From NCBI RefSeq assembly GCF_009861505.1, contig NZ_WTFT01000004.1:78799-142798 (forward strand): a stretch of DNA of 64,000 nt, read 5' to 3'. A program made the position numbers and the translations under genes. Below the pieces are notes generated by a model, which worked only from the letters and a program-made list of their open reading frames with translations, searched no databases and was not told the DNA's origin. The DNA comes from Pseudomonas izuensis. Its GTDB lineage: Bacteria > Pseudomonadota > Gammaproteobacteria > Pseudomonadales > Pseudomonadaceae. How positions within the stretch are numbered: position 1 is the first letter of the stretch; the number at the start of each line of letters is the position of its first letter. Positions 29,902-38,595 of this stretch are shown here, in pieces.

Positions 29902-30794
29902 ACGGTGTAGACCGGCACAGGGTTGCACCAGCGATCCTTGTATTCCCGATCGGCTCGACCGAAGGAAAAGCGCAAGGGCTTGTCCAACGTCCGCGCATGT
30001 TCCCAGGCGCTTTGGGTGTTGAGAAAACTCAGCACGCTACCGGGGCTGAATTCACGGGTTTCAGGGTCGACGCCGCCATTGATGTACTCGACACTGATCC
30101 ACTGCGGGGTCACGACGCGGTACACCAGTTGAATGGCAATCGCTGCATCATTGAGGAAAATCACCGAGCCAATCAGTAAATCGCGCAGCAGCTCGATGAC
30201 CTCGGCCATGCGTTCTGCGCCCGTCGCCGGGAAACCCCAGCGGCGCTGGAACAGGTCGCAATAAATCGCTGCCAGCTCCGCACTGGAGAACTCGGACACC
30301 GGGCGCACCACGCCACCCGCCTCTTCCAGCAACCGGAGTTCACGGCGCTGGTTATAGCGGAATTTCTTCGACAGCTCTTCAGGTGTGCGGGCCATGGCCA
30401 ATTGTTCGGCCTGCAACTTGATCCCGGTGAAACGGCTTTCGTTCAGCGCCGACAAATAACGACCGCGATGACGCAAAGGGGCCTGGGCATCGTTGGCGGC
30501 CGGCAAGATGATCTCGGCATTGCCAAGGTCGAACAGACCCTTTTTGCCGTTGCGCTTGAGTACGTCCTTGGACAAGGCGAGGTCGCGACCCCAGGTCGGG
30601 ATCGCTGCCTTGACTTCCCCACGTTGCTCCCAGACCAGATAACGCACCGGAATATCGGCCAGATGCGCCAGGCGTTCGACCACCATCGGATGAGTCGCGA
30701 CACTGCCGCCGTAACGTTGCCAGGCCTCGGCATAGGTCGAGGCATCGGCTACCGACCAGCCACGTTCGCGCCAGCCTTGAAATCGGTTGAGCAT
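29898..30794 (-). CDS. mig-14: Mig-14 family antimicrobial-peptide resistance protein
   Basis: A 298-residue Mig-14 protein, related to GNAT/FemAB-like acyltransferases. It shows LSKKFRYNQRRELRLLEEAG, IYCDLFQRRWGFPATG and SFGRADREYKDRWCNPVPVY at the C-terminus. In Salmonella, mig-14 is needed for resistance to cathelicidin-type peptides; the biochemical activity is unproven. It is coupled at both ends: TGATG with wapH and ATGA with dnpA. Tight packing with LPS genes suggests it modifies core sugars or lipid A surroundings. Confidence 0.93.
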   Translation of the reverse strand: MLNRFQGWRERGWSVADASTYAEAWQRYGGSVATHPMVVERLAHLADIPVRYLVWEQRGEVKAAIPTWGRDLALSKDVLKRNGKKGLFDLGNAEIILPAANDAQAPLRHRGRYLSALNESRFTGIKLQAEQLAMARTPEELSKKFRYNQRRELRLLEEAGGVVRPVSEFSSAELAAIYCDLFQRRWGFPATGAERMAEVIELLRDLLIGSVIFLNDAAIAIQLVYRVVTPQWISVEYINGGVDPETREFSPGSVLSFLNTQSAWEHARTLDKPLRFSFGRADREYKDRWCNPVPVYTV

Positions 30795-31924
30795 CAGCCC
30801 CTCGGTGCCAGTTCGATAACGTGTGGCAAATGCCAGAAAGCATCGCGTACCGCACGGTCGGAGAAGCGTTCACGCAAACGGTCGAGCATCAGCTCGGCGC
30901 ATTGGTGACGTTGCTGCTCGTCCATCGCGGCCAGATGCTGCAGCCCTTGCGCCAGGTGTTCGGCATCGCCCAGCGGGAACAGAATGCCCACGCCTTCGAC
31001 CACTTCCTTCGCCCCGCCACACGCGGTGGCGAGCAACGGCACACCGGCGGCCATGGCTTCGAGCAGTACCATGCCGAACGGTTCGTGGTCGGAACTCAGG
31101 GCAAATACGTCGAAGGCACGGAAATAACGCCGCGCTTCGGGCACCTGGCCGAGGAACAGCACGCGATCGCCAATTCCCAGCTCGCGGGCCTGGGCCTTGA
31201 GATCCTGCTCCAGACGACCGCTACCGAGGATCACCAACTGACTGTTGGCCGGCAAACCCGGCAACGCCGCGGCGAAACCGTCCAGCAGCGTGGCCTGGTC
31301 CTTGTCCGGATGCAGGCGCCCGACGTTACCGACGATCCAGGCATCCGCCGCCAGACCGAGCACTTCTCGTGCCTCGCGCGCCGACAGCTGACTGTCTTGC
31401 AAGGCTTGCACATCGATGCGGTTATAGAGCGTTCGAATCCGCGCCGCCGGCCATTTCGGCAGGCAACTGCGCATATCATCGCGCACTGCATCGGACACGC
31501 CGAGCAGGCTCAGGCGCTTGCGGAAAATGTGTGCGAACAGTTTGCGGGTGCCCCGTTTGTAATCGTCAAACGCGTGATGCACGCCAATGACCGGCAACGA
31601 GGTGCCGAGCAAGGCGATGTAGATCGGCTTGAAGCGATGGGCGATGCAGAAACTGAAATTGCGTGAAGCGGCGATCTTGCGCAGATCGCCAATGGCGCCC
31701 AGCTTCAGGCCACGAATGGCCCTGGAGCTGTATTCCATGAACAAGACTTCATCGGAGGCGCAACCCGCGGCGACCTCGGCATCAGCAACCCCGGTGAGAA
31801 ACACCGTAGTCACGCGATAGCCGGTCCCCGCGAACAGGCTGGCGTACTGCCGGGCGCAGTCCAGGAACGGCCCGTCATAGCCGTGGCAGAACTGCAGCAC
31901 ATGACGCTCAGCCGAGCGTGTCAT
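30794..31924 (-). CDS. wapH: LPS core glycosyltransferase WapH (GT4)
   Basis: A 376-residue GT-B glycosyltransferase of the GT4 family. The donor site shows WIVGNVGRLHPDKDQATLLDG, QLVILGSGRLEQDLKAQARE and HEPFGMVLLEAMAAGVPLLA with the EX7E pair. WapH (PA5004) adds an outer-core glucose in P. aeruginosa; transfer of that detail here is by position. The ATG at 31924 overlaps the carbamoyltransferase by 17 bases, and the stop is coupled to mig-14 (TGATG). Confidence 0.88.
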   Translation of the reverse strand: MTRSAERHVLQFCHGYDGPFLDCARQYASLFAGTGYRVTTVFLTGVADAEVAAGCASDEVLFMEYSSRAIRGLKLGAIGDLRKIAASRNFSFCIAHRFKPIYIALLGTSLPVIGVHHAFDDYKRGTRKLFAHIFRKRLSLLGVSDAVRDDMRSCLPKWPAARIRTLYNRIDVQALQDSQLSAREAREVLGLAADAWIVGNVGRLHPDKDQATLLDGFAAALPGLPANSQLVILGSGRLEQDLKAQARELGIGDRVLFLGQVPEARRYFRAFDVFALSSDHEPFGMVLLEAMAAGVPLLATACGGAKEVVEGVGILFPLGDAEHLAQGLQHLAAMDEQQRHQCAELMLDRLRERFSDRAVRDAFWHLPHVIELAPRG

Positions 31925-33665
31925 AGGCGTTCGCGCCCTCTTTGACCACCAGGATGTCTTCCATGATCAGATACTGTAGATCGGAACCGAAGAACATGTT
32001 CAAGGCGTCCGTCGGCGAGCAGATCATCGGCTCTCCACGACGGTTGAGGGAGGTGTTGAGCGACACGCCGTTGCCGGTCAGGACTTCCAGCGCCTTCATC
32101 ATGTCGTAGTAGCGCGGGTTGTATTCGCGCTTGAGTACCTGGGCACGGGACGTTCCGTCTTCGTGGACGACTTCCGGCACGCGGGTTTTCCACTCTTCGG
32201 CCACTTCGAAGGTGAAGGTCATGAATGGCGCCGGGTGATCGATCTTGATCATCTGCGGAGCCACGGTGTCGAGCATCGACGGGCAGAAAGGCCTCCAGCG
32301 CTCGCGGAACTTGATCTGGTGGTTGATGCGATCGGCCACGCCGGCCACGCTCGGGCAACCAATGATCGAACGACCGCCCAACGCGCGCGGACCGAACTCC
32401 ATGCGGCCCTGGAACCAGGCCACCGGGTTGCCATCGACCATGATCTTGGCAATCTGCTCCGGCATGTTGTCGAGCTTGCGCCAGGTTGGCTTGTTCTCGT
32501 GACGGGCGCAGGCGGCAATCACGTCCTCGTTGCTGTACGACGGGCCGAGGTAGACGTGTTCCATCTTCTCGACCGGTACGCCACGGGCGTGGGACACATA
32601 GGCGGCAGCGCCGACTGCGGTACCGGCATCGCCGGAGGCAGGCTGCACGAACAACTCTTTGACGTCGTCGCGGGCGATGATTTTCTGGTTGAGCTTGACG
32701 TTCAACGCACAGCCACCGGCATAGGCCAGCTTGCCGGTTTGCTTGAGCACGTCACCCAGGTAGTAGTCGATCATCTGCAGCGCAATTTTTTCGAACAGCG
32801 CTTGAATGCTCGCGGCGTAGTGGATGTAAGGCTCGTCGGCGATGTCGCCTTCGCGCTTGGGCCCCAGCCACTCGATCAGCTTCGGCGAGAAGTAGTAACC
32901 TTTGCCCTTCTCTTTATAGCGACGCAGGCCGATGACGTTGGCGTAGTCGGTGTTAATTACCAGCTCGCCATTTTCGAACGAAGCCAGGCGCGAGAAATCG
33001 TATTTGCTGGCGTCACCGTACGGCGCCATGCCCATGACCTTGAACTCACCGTCGAGCATATCGAAACCGAGGAACTCGGTGATCGCGCCGTACAGGCCGC
33101 CGAGGGAGTCCGGATCGAAGAATTCCTTGATCTTGTGGATCTTGCCGTTTTCACCATAACCGAAGAAGGTCGTGGCGTACTCGCCCTTACCGTCGATGCC
33201 CAGGATCGCGGTTTTCTCTTTGAAGCCGGAGCAGTGATAAGCGCTGGAGGCGTGGGCCAGGTGGTGTTCGACCGGCTCGATCTTGATCTTCTTCGGATCA
33301 AAACCCAGTTGCTCCAGGCACCAGACGATCTTGTTGCGATAGCGCTTGTAGCGACGGTTGCCCATCAGGATCGCGTCAAGAGCGCGGTCCGGGGCATACC
33401 AGTAACGCTTGGCGTACTGCCAGCGTGCCTTGCCGAACAGGCTGATCGGGGCGAACGGAATTGCTACCACGTCAACGTCGGATGGCTTGATACCGGCCTG
33501 TTCCAGACAGAACTTCGCCGATTCGTAGGGCATGCGGTTCTTTGCATGTTTATCGCGTACGAAGCGCTCTTCCTCAGCCGCCGCGACCAGCTTGCCGTCG
33601 ATGTACAAGGCTGCGGAAGGATCATGGCTAAGGGCGCCGGACAGGCCAAGAATCGTCAATGCCAC
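31908..33665 (-). CDS. LPS core heptose carbamoyltransferase (NodU/CmcH family)
   Basis: A 585-residue carbamoyltransferase. The N-terminal ASKHA-like domain opens with LTILGLSGALSHDPSAALYI and has the VEHHLAHASSAYH histidine motif, plus GIDGKGEYATTFFG. The C-terminal domain has GPRALGGRSIIGCP. In P. aeruginosa the counterpart (PA5005) is held to add the 7-O-carbamoyl group of the second inner-core heptose, using carbamoyl phosphate. The start is GTG at 33665, with AGAGG upstream. It is probably the first gene of the wapH-mig-14-dnpA transcript. Confidence 0.93.
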   Translation of the reverse strand: MALTILGLSGALSHDPSAALYIDGKLVAAAEEERFVRDKHAKNRMPYESAKFCLEQAGIKPSDVDVVAIPFAPISLFGKARWQYAKRYWYAPDRALDAILMGNRRYKRYRNKIVWCLEQLGFDPKKIKIEPVEHHLAHASSAYHCSGFKEKTAILGIDGKGEYATTFFGYGENGKIHKIKEFFDPDSLGGLYGAITEFLGFDMLDGEFKVMGMAPYGDASKYDFSRLASFENGELVINTDYANVIGLRRYKEKGKGYYFSPKLIEWLGPKREGDIADEPYIHYAASIQALFEKIALQMIDYYLGDVLKQTGKLAYAGGCALNVKLNQKIIARDDVKELFVQPASGDAGTAVGAAAYVSHARGVPVEKMEHVYLGPSYSNEDVIAACARHENKPTWRKLDNMPEQIAKIMVDGNPVAWFQGRMEFGPRALGGRSIIGCPSVAGVADRINHQIKFRERWRPFCPSMLDTVAPQMIKIDHPAPFMTFTFEVAEEWKTRVPEVVHEDGTSRAQVLKREYNPRYYDMMKALEVLTGNGVSLNTSLNRRGEPMICSPTDALNMFFGSDLQYLIMEDILVVKEGANAYDTLG

Positions 33666-33831
33666 AGGGGTCTAGCCTCTTTAGTCTGCATGCAGGCGCA
33701 GTGGCGCCTCAAAAAATGATGTGCCTTCGCAAGGAGCGCGAGGCAGCTAAAGGGCGGGATTATAGCTTAAAAGCAGCTTCAAACCTCTAGCGGCAAGCGG
33801 CAAGTGCACGCAGCTGCGATCCAGCCATTGT

Positions 33832-34167
33832 TTATCCGCGCGCAGGTCGCCAGTAGATGAGGAGGTTGCCATCCACGGCCTGGCGGTAAACCGTGTACGG
33901 CAAGACAACAGTATCCAGTGCGCCGGACAAGGCCAGGTCCAGCAAAACGAACGGCACGAGGATTCCCGTGGGGTCGGGTGGCGCGTTCAATACACAGAAA
34001 TCGTAGGCCAGGCCGCTGTAGACCCGAGGGATGGACTGACAATAGGTTTTTTGCCTGCGAAGCCCCTGAGCTGCGTCAGCATCATCCTGCAACACAGTTG
34101 CGACGGTACCGCATCCGGTCAGGGCCAGCGAGATGACACCTGATGTGACTGCCATTTTTATTGTCAA
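33832..34167 (-). CDS. YceK/YidQ family lipoprotein
   Basis: A small lipoprotein of about 111 residues. The N-terminus TIKMAVTSGVISLALTGC ends with a lipobox LTGC. The body shows VYSGLAYDFCVLN and LVPFVLLDLALSGALDTVVLPYTVYRQ, typical of the YceK/YidQ group that ends in an inner-membrane-like hydrophobic turn. TTG at 34167 is chosen because GGAGG lies 7 bases upstream and it gives a lysine-containing signal peptide. ATG at 34155 would lack a ribosome site. Function is unknown. Confidence 0.82.
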   Translation of the reverse strand: MTIKMAVTSGVISLALTGCGTVATVLQDDADAAQGLRRQKTYCQSIPRVYSGLAYDFCVLNAPPDPTGILVPFVLLDLALSGALDTVVLPYTVYRQAVDGNLLIYWRPARG

Positions 34168-34294
34168 AGTCTGCCCTCCGGGAACGTCAGGCAAACTAGC
34201 ATCGTGGTCATTCAAGCCACAGTTCATGGCTTCTGAAGATCATGTAGGACGGATCACAAGATCTTGTCCCTATTTCCCGATTGGCTGTTCCGGC

Positions 34295-34376
34295 CTCTTC
34301 GCGAGCGGGCTCGCCCCCACACTGGATCTATGTCGAACACAAATCAATTGTGGGAGCGAGCCTGCTCGCGACAGGA
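34295..34376. repeat. REP element pair between lipoprotein and InaA-like kinase genes
   Basis: Inverted REP copies: CTTCGCGAGCGGGCTCGCCC on the left and TGGGAGCGAGCCTGCTCGCG on the right, about 35 bases apart. The pair marks the 3' end of the waaF-to-inaA-like transcript on the minus strand. Confidence 0.88.
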
Positions 34377-34389
34377 CCGAAGGTCCGAT

Positions 34390-35841
34390 TCAGGCAGCGC
34401 CGGAGATGTCTTTGGGCAAACGCTGATCAATGACCTGATACAGCGCACTACTCTGCGGCCAATTGCGCATGAACCGTGCCCGATCCCGCGCATAAGCCGG
34501 GGCAAAACTGCCGGGCGAATTGTGCTGACACATTGAATCCAGGTCGATCAGCGCCCAGCGACCATCCCGCCAGAACAGGTTGTGCCCCTTGAAATCGCCA
34601 TGGCTGATACGTTCGCGAATCAGTTCGGCAAACAGCTGATCCAGCGCCACCAATTCCGCCTCGGGCGCATCGCCGCTTTCAACATAGGGGGCAAAGCGTT
34701 CGATGATGTCCGGCCCTGGCAGATGCTCGGTGATCAGATAAGCACGACTGCGCAGCCATAGAAAACGCTTTTCCAGCAACGCCAGGGGTGTGGGCGTGGC
34801 AATACCGAGGAATGCCAGGCGATTGCCTTCGCACCAGGAATGCCAGGCACGGCTCGGACGCCAGAAACGTTTGAGCCAGTGGGCGAAACCCTTGATGTTG
34901 TAGCGCTTGATCACCAGGGTACGACCGTCCACTTCAACCTTGCCGACACTCGCCGCGCCGCCGGTCTTGTACAAGTGCCCCTGATCCAGCAAGGCGTCGG
35001 CCTGCGCCAATACCGGCAGCATTGCCGCTTCTTCCTCGCGACGAATCGCCCGCAAGGCGAATGCGCCGCGCTGGACGCTGAACAATGTGCATTCGCGACC
35101 GACCTTGATCAGAAAATCCTTCAGGCGCCAACTGCGCACCTTATCGATCTGCTTCTGCAACGCTTCCATGGGCAAGGCGTGCTCGCCGTTGCTCAGCAAG
35201 TAGTACACCAGCAACTCTTCGGTGAACGGCTCCAGCGCCTTGGGCAACTGGGCAAAAAACACACCGAGATTTTCCAGGGATTTCTGCCGCGACAAGGGCT
35301 GGCCAGGCGTTTCGGCGCGAATCCCGGCACCGTCGATCAAATACAGTCGGCTGCCCTGGCGCAACAGGTTGTCCAGATGCAGGTCTTCCTGCCACAGGCC
35401 TTTGCGATGCATTTGCCCGATTGCGCCCAGTGCCTCCGCCAGAACTGTCGATTGTTCATCGGCCAGCACCGGCAAGTGTTCGACCTGTTGCCAGGCATCA
35501 CCCAGGCTGGCGGCGCCTTCCAGAAATTCGAACAGCAGCCAGCCGCCCTCGCCGTCCTTGAGCCCGTCGGCCAACAGTAGCGGTGTGGTCAAGCCTTGCG
35601 CCGCCAGCAGGCGCACGCCATCCAGCTCCCGCTGAAAATGCCGTGCCGCTTTGCTGCCAACCAGCAATTTCGCCAGCACCGGGCGACCCCGCCAGACACC
35701 GGCTCCCACATAACGCTGCCCGGGCAACACCCGCAACAGGCTCAGCAGCTGCAAATCGGCCGGCCCGGCGGCATCGGCCAGCGACAGGCTCAGCGGCAGC
35801 GCCGGACTGCGGCCAGCGTTTTTCAGTTCGGACAAACGCAT
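34390..35841 (-). CDS. Two-domain InaA-like LPS kinase (PA5006-like)
   Basis: A 483-residue protein built from two kinase-fold domains. Domain 1 (about residues 40-215) has K58, the catalytic loop WQEDLHLDNLL (D153, N158) and D170 in YLIDGAG. Domain 2 (about 285-470) has K312 in LVIKRYN, the loop ISHGDFKGHNLFW (D416, N421) and D433 in ALIDLDS. Both catalytic sets look intact. WaaP-like kinases phosphorylate core heptoses, so this may carry two activities. The ATG overlaps the preceding 31-codon wapQ remnant as TGATG. It is the last gene of the waaF-waaC-waaG-waaP-wapP transcript. Confidence 0.88.
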   Translation of the reverse strand: MRLSELKNAGRSPALPLSLSLADAAGPADLQLLSLLRVLPGQRYVGAGVWRGRPVLAKLLVGSKAARHFQRELDGVRLLAAQGLTTPLLLADGLKDGEGGWLLFEFLEGAASLGDAWQQVEHLPVLADEQSTVLAEALGAIGQMHRKGLWQEDLHLDNLLRQGSRLYLIDGAGIRAETPGQPLSRQKSLENLGVFFAQLPKALEPFTEELLVYYLLSNGEHALPMEALQKQIDKVRSWRLKDFLIKVGRECTLFSVQRGAFALRAIRREEEAAMLPVLAQADALLDQGHLYKTGGAASVGKVEVDGRTLVIKRYNIKGFAHWLKRFWRPSRAWHSWCEGNRLAFLGIATPTPLALLEKRFLWLRSRAYLITEHLPGPDIIERFAPYVESGDAPEAELVALDQLFAELIRERISHGDFKGHNLFWRDGRWALIDLDSMCQHNSPGSFAPAYARDRARFMRNWPQSSALYQVIDQRLPKDISGAA

Positions 35842-35936
35842 CAGCGTTTCTCCTTGTGGCTGCGCCGCACTGTCTGACGCTTGAGGCAGATGCCGTGACC
35901 TTCCAGGTCCAGTCGAGCGGCCAGAAAATCAGTCAT
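35841..35936 (-). pseudogene. wapQ: 31-codon in-frame relic of wapQ
   Basis: A small in-frame ORF encodes 31 residues: MTDFLAARLDLEGHG, then ICLKRQTVRR and SHKEKR. It starts with the wapQ N-terminus, keeps an internal piece matching the kinase N-lobe lysine strand (LEGHGICLKRQ), and ends like the WapQ C-terminus. Full-length WapQ is about 250 residues. Its ATG overlaps the wapP stop (ATGA) and its TGA overlaps the next gene's ATG (TGATG), so coupling is preserved. It is best explained as wapQ reduced by internal in-frame deletions. The comparison with full-length WapQ is from memory of the family. Confidence 0.7.
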
Positions 35937-36667
35937 TCACGTCCCTCGAAAAATCTAACCACATGCCGGATCCGTTTTTTGTCACCGACTGTAAGCCGGT
36001 TCCGTTGACGGTATTGCAGGTAAAAGCGCAGGCGCTGGGTGGCCGACAGTTGATACTTGGCGACCTTGTCCAGGCACGCCAAGTCCTTGGTGATACGGTA
36101 TTTGAGCCAGAAGCCGCGCCAAAAATCACCGTTGGGGCAGTCGATCAGGAACAGCTTGGCCTGATCGTCGATCAACAGGTTGCGCCACTTCAAATCGTTG
36201 TGGGTAAAGCGGTGTTCGTGCATGGTCCGGGTATAGCCGGCCAACTGACGGCTGACGGTGTCGACCCAGGCGCGGTCCGCCAGCTTCGGATCGTGACGTG
36301 CGGCCAGCACCGACAGGTCTACGGTATGTGGCAGTTCACGGGTGATCATCGCCCCGCGATCGTAGGCTGCGCCACGCCGCTCCAGCCCCCAGGCCACCAC
36401 TTCGGCTGTAGGAATGCCCCATTTGGCGAAGCGCTTGAGATTCTGCCATTCCATCTTCACCCGAGGCTTGCCCAGGTATCGGCGCAGGCCCTTGCCCGCG
36501 CCAACGTAGCGCTTGACGTAGTAGTTCACGCCATTGCGCTGAACGCGGATCACCTCGGACAGCAGGTCGTGAGTCAGGGTTTCGCCCTGGAGCGCGAATA
36601 CAGCATCCAGACTGCCGAAGTCTTCGGCCAGATCGCTGTAAGCAGGTTCCAGCTTCCAACCCGCCAT
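35933..36667 (-). CDS. wapP: LPS core kinase WapP
   Basis: A 244-residue InaA-type LPS kinase. The kinase set is complete: K52 in YYVKRYV, D158 in FTHNDLKWRNLL and D176 in LIDCPNG. In P. aeruginosa, WapP is implicated in phosphorylation of the second inner-core heptose. The ATG shares one base with the waaP stop (TGATG). Its stop overlaps the wapQ relic. Confidence 0.93.
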   Translation of the reverse strand: MAGWKLEPAYSDLAEDFGSLDAVFALQGETLTHDLLSEVIRVQRNGVNYYVKRYVGAGKGLRRYLGKPRVKMEWQNLKRFAKWGIPTAEVVAWGLERRGAAYDRGAMITRELPHTVDLSVLAARHDPKLADRAWVDTVSRQLAGYTRTMHEHRFTHNDLKWRNLLIDDQAKLFLIDCPNGDFWRGFWLKYRITKDLACLDKVAKYQLSATQRLRFYLQYRQRNRLTVGDKKRIRHVVRFFEGRE

Positions 36668-37473
36668 CAGAGCGCATCCCCGTATCGCTGTTTACGGTCG
36701 TAGAGTTTGCCAGCCTTGCCTTCCAGCCAATTCAGCAGTTCGGCTTCTTCGCCGAGAATCTGCCGCAGCGGTTGCTGGAAATAGCCTTTGAGGAAGCGCA
36801 GTTTGTCACGGCGGGTCAAGCCGATATCCAGGGCCGAAAAATACAGCGCCGCCAGATCCTTGTTACGCCAGCGGCGGGTGATGGCCGGGCGGGTCTGGGC
36901 GCGGTGCAGGTCGATCACCGAGAGTTTGAAGTCGTCAGCAGTCACCGGCTTGTCGGTGTGCAGCAGGAAATGGCAGATGTAGCAATCGCGATGGTTGACC
37001 CCGGCGCGGTGCATCATGCCGGTCATGCGCGCCACTTCGGCGATCAGTGCGCGCTTGAGTCCTGGCTCGGGCGGCTGCCTGACCCAGTTGATGCTGAAGT
37101 CTTCGAGGCTGACAGTCGGCGCCAGCTCCTCGGTGACGATGAAGGAATGCTGGTCCGCCGGGTTACTGCCCTTTTCGCCATAAGCAACGGCGGTCATGGT
37201 CGGCACGCCGACCTCTTGCAGACGCTGGATGGCGGTCCACTCCTGGCCCGCACCGAGTACCGGCAATTTGGCCGTGAGCAGGTTCTTGAAGATCTCGCCC
37301 CAGCCGATGCCACGGTGAATCTTCACGAAAAACCCGTTGCCGTTCACCTCGGTGCGCAGGGTGCGGCGGGCTTCAAGTTCGCGGTACACCTCGCCCTGCA
37401 AGCCCTCGACTTCGGCGAACGGATCACGTCCGGCCCAGAGGCTCTTGAACGGTTCAGCCAGCATCAACTTCAT
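36667..37473 (-). CDS. waaP: LPS heptose kinase WaaP
   Basis: WaaP phosphorylates heptose I of the inner core, a step that is essential in P. aeruginosa. The 268-residue length matches exactly, with K51 in FFVKIHRG, D163 in NHRDCYICHFLL and the second metal-site aspartate in LSVIDLHRAQ. K51 and D163 correspond to the residues known to be needed for activity. The start codon follows the waaG stop with no gap, and the stop is coupled to wapP by TGATG. Confidence 0.97.
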   Translation of the reverse strand: MKLMLAEPFKSLWAGRDPFAEVEGLQGEVYRELEARRTLRTEVNGNGFFVKIHRGIGWGEIFKNLLTAKLPVLGAGQEWTAIQRLQEVGVPTMTAVAYGEKGSNPADQHSFIVTEELAPTVSLEDFSINWVRQPPEPGLKRALIAEVARMTGMMHRAGVNHRDCYICHFLLHTDKPVTADDFKLSVIDLHRAQTRPAITRRWRNKDLAALYFSALDIGLTRRDKLRFLKGYFQQPLRQILGEEAELLNWLEGKAGKLYDRKQRYGDAL

Positions 37474-38595
37474 TTAAGCGTGCTCCGCCAGAATCACATC
37501 GGCCGCGTGCTGCGGCATGCTATAGAGGTCGGCCTTCTCGGCGAAGGCCAGACCATTGCGGCTCCAGGCCGCCCGTGCTTGAGCGTCGTTCAACATGCCA
37601 GTCAGGTACTGTGTCAGTTGGGCCTGCTCGAATGGCTCGTCCAGTACCAGGCCGGCATCGGCCTCGGCAATGTAATGGGCATAGCCACAGACCGCACTCA
37701 CCAGCACCGGCAGCCCCGCCACCAGGGCTTCAAGCAGCACGGTGCCGGTGTTTTCGTTGTACGCCGGGTGGATCAACAGATCGGCCCCCAACAGGAAACG
37801 CGGGATATCGCTGCGGCCCTTGAGGAACGTCACGTTGTCGCCAAGCCCCAATGTGGCGCTCTGCATCTGGAATAACTTGGGGTCATCCTGGCCAATTACA
37901 AACAGCCGGGTGCGCTTCTTCAGGTCGGCGGGCAGTGCCGCCAGCGCCTTGAGGCTGCGATCGACGCCCTTGGTCTTGAACCCGGAGCCGATCTGCACCA
38001 ACAGCAGCTCATCGTCCTTGAGGTTGAATTCGGCACGGAACCCGGCACGGATCTCGTCCGCATCCGCGGGCCGGCGGCGGTCCTGGGCGATGCCCGGCGG
38101 CAGCAAATGGAAACGCTTGAGCGGCGTGTCGTAATGCTTGATGAACAGCGGCTGCTGCACTTCGGAAATCATCAATACTTCGGTCTTTGCATCTTTGGCG
38201 AACACCGCGCGCTCGTACTCGGCGAAGTGGCGGTAGCGACCCCAGCGACGGTACAACGAATTTCGCAGGTTCTGCGCCTTGTCTTCGAAGCACCCGTCGG
38301 CGGCGTAGTAGACGTCCAGGCCGGGCATCTTGTTGAAGCCGATCAGACGGTCTACCGGGCGCCTGGCCAGGTCCGCCTCCATCCACGCGCTGAGTTTTTC
38401 GTTGCGACGATGGTTGAAGAACGCCTTGACCGGTGCCACCAGCACCTCAAACCCGGGCGGTACGTCACCTTCCCAGATCAGCGTGTAGACACGGATCTGG
38501 TGGCCGCGTTTCTGGCACTCCAGGGCAATGCGCATGAAGTCGCGCTGCAAGCCACCGAAGGGAAAATACTTGTACAGGACAAATGCCAATTGCAT
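37474..38595 (-). CDS. waaG: LPS core glycosyltransferase WaaG (GT4)
   Basis: A 373-residue GT-B transferase that adds the first hexose of the outer core (galactosamine in P. aeruginosa, glucose in enterics). It begins with FVLYKYFPFGGLQRDFMRIA, and the donor site shows LLVQIGSGFKTKGVDRSLKAL and the EX7E segment HPAYNENTGTVLLEALVAGLP. The ATG shares one base with the waaC stop (TGATG). Confidence 0.97.
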   Translation of the reverse strand: MQLAFVLYKYFPFGGLQRDFMRIALECQKRGHQIRVYTLIWEGDVPPGFEVLVAPVKAFFNHRRNEKLSAWMEADLARRPVDRLIGFNKMPGLDVYYAADGCFEDKAQNLRNSLYRRWGRYRHFAEYERAVFAKDAKTEVLMISEVQQPLFIKHYDTPLKRFHLLPPGIAQDRRRPADADEIRAGFRAEFNLKDDELLLVQIGSGFKTKGVDRSLKALAALPADLKKRTRLFVIGQDDPKLFQMQSATLGLGDNVTFLKGRSDIPRFLLGADLLIHPAYNENTGTVLLEALVAGLPVLVSAVCGYAHYIAEADAGLVLDEPFEQAQLTQYLTGMLNDAQARAAWSRNGLAFAEKADLYSMPQHAADVILAEHA

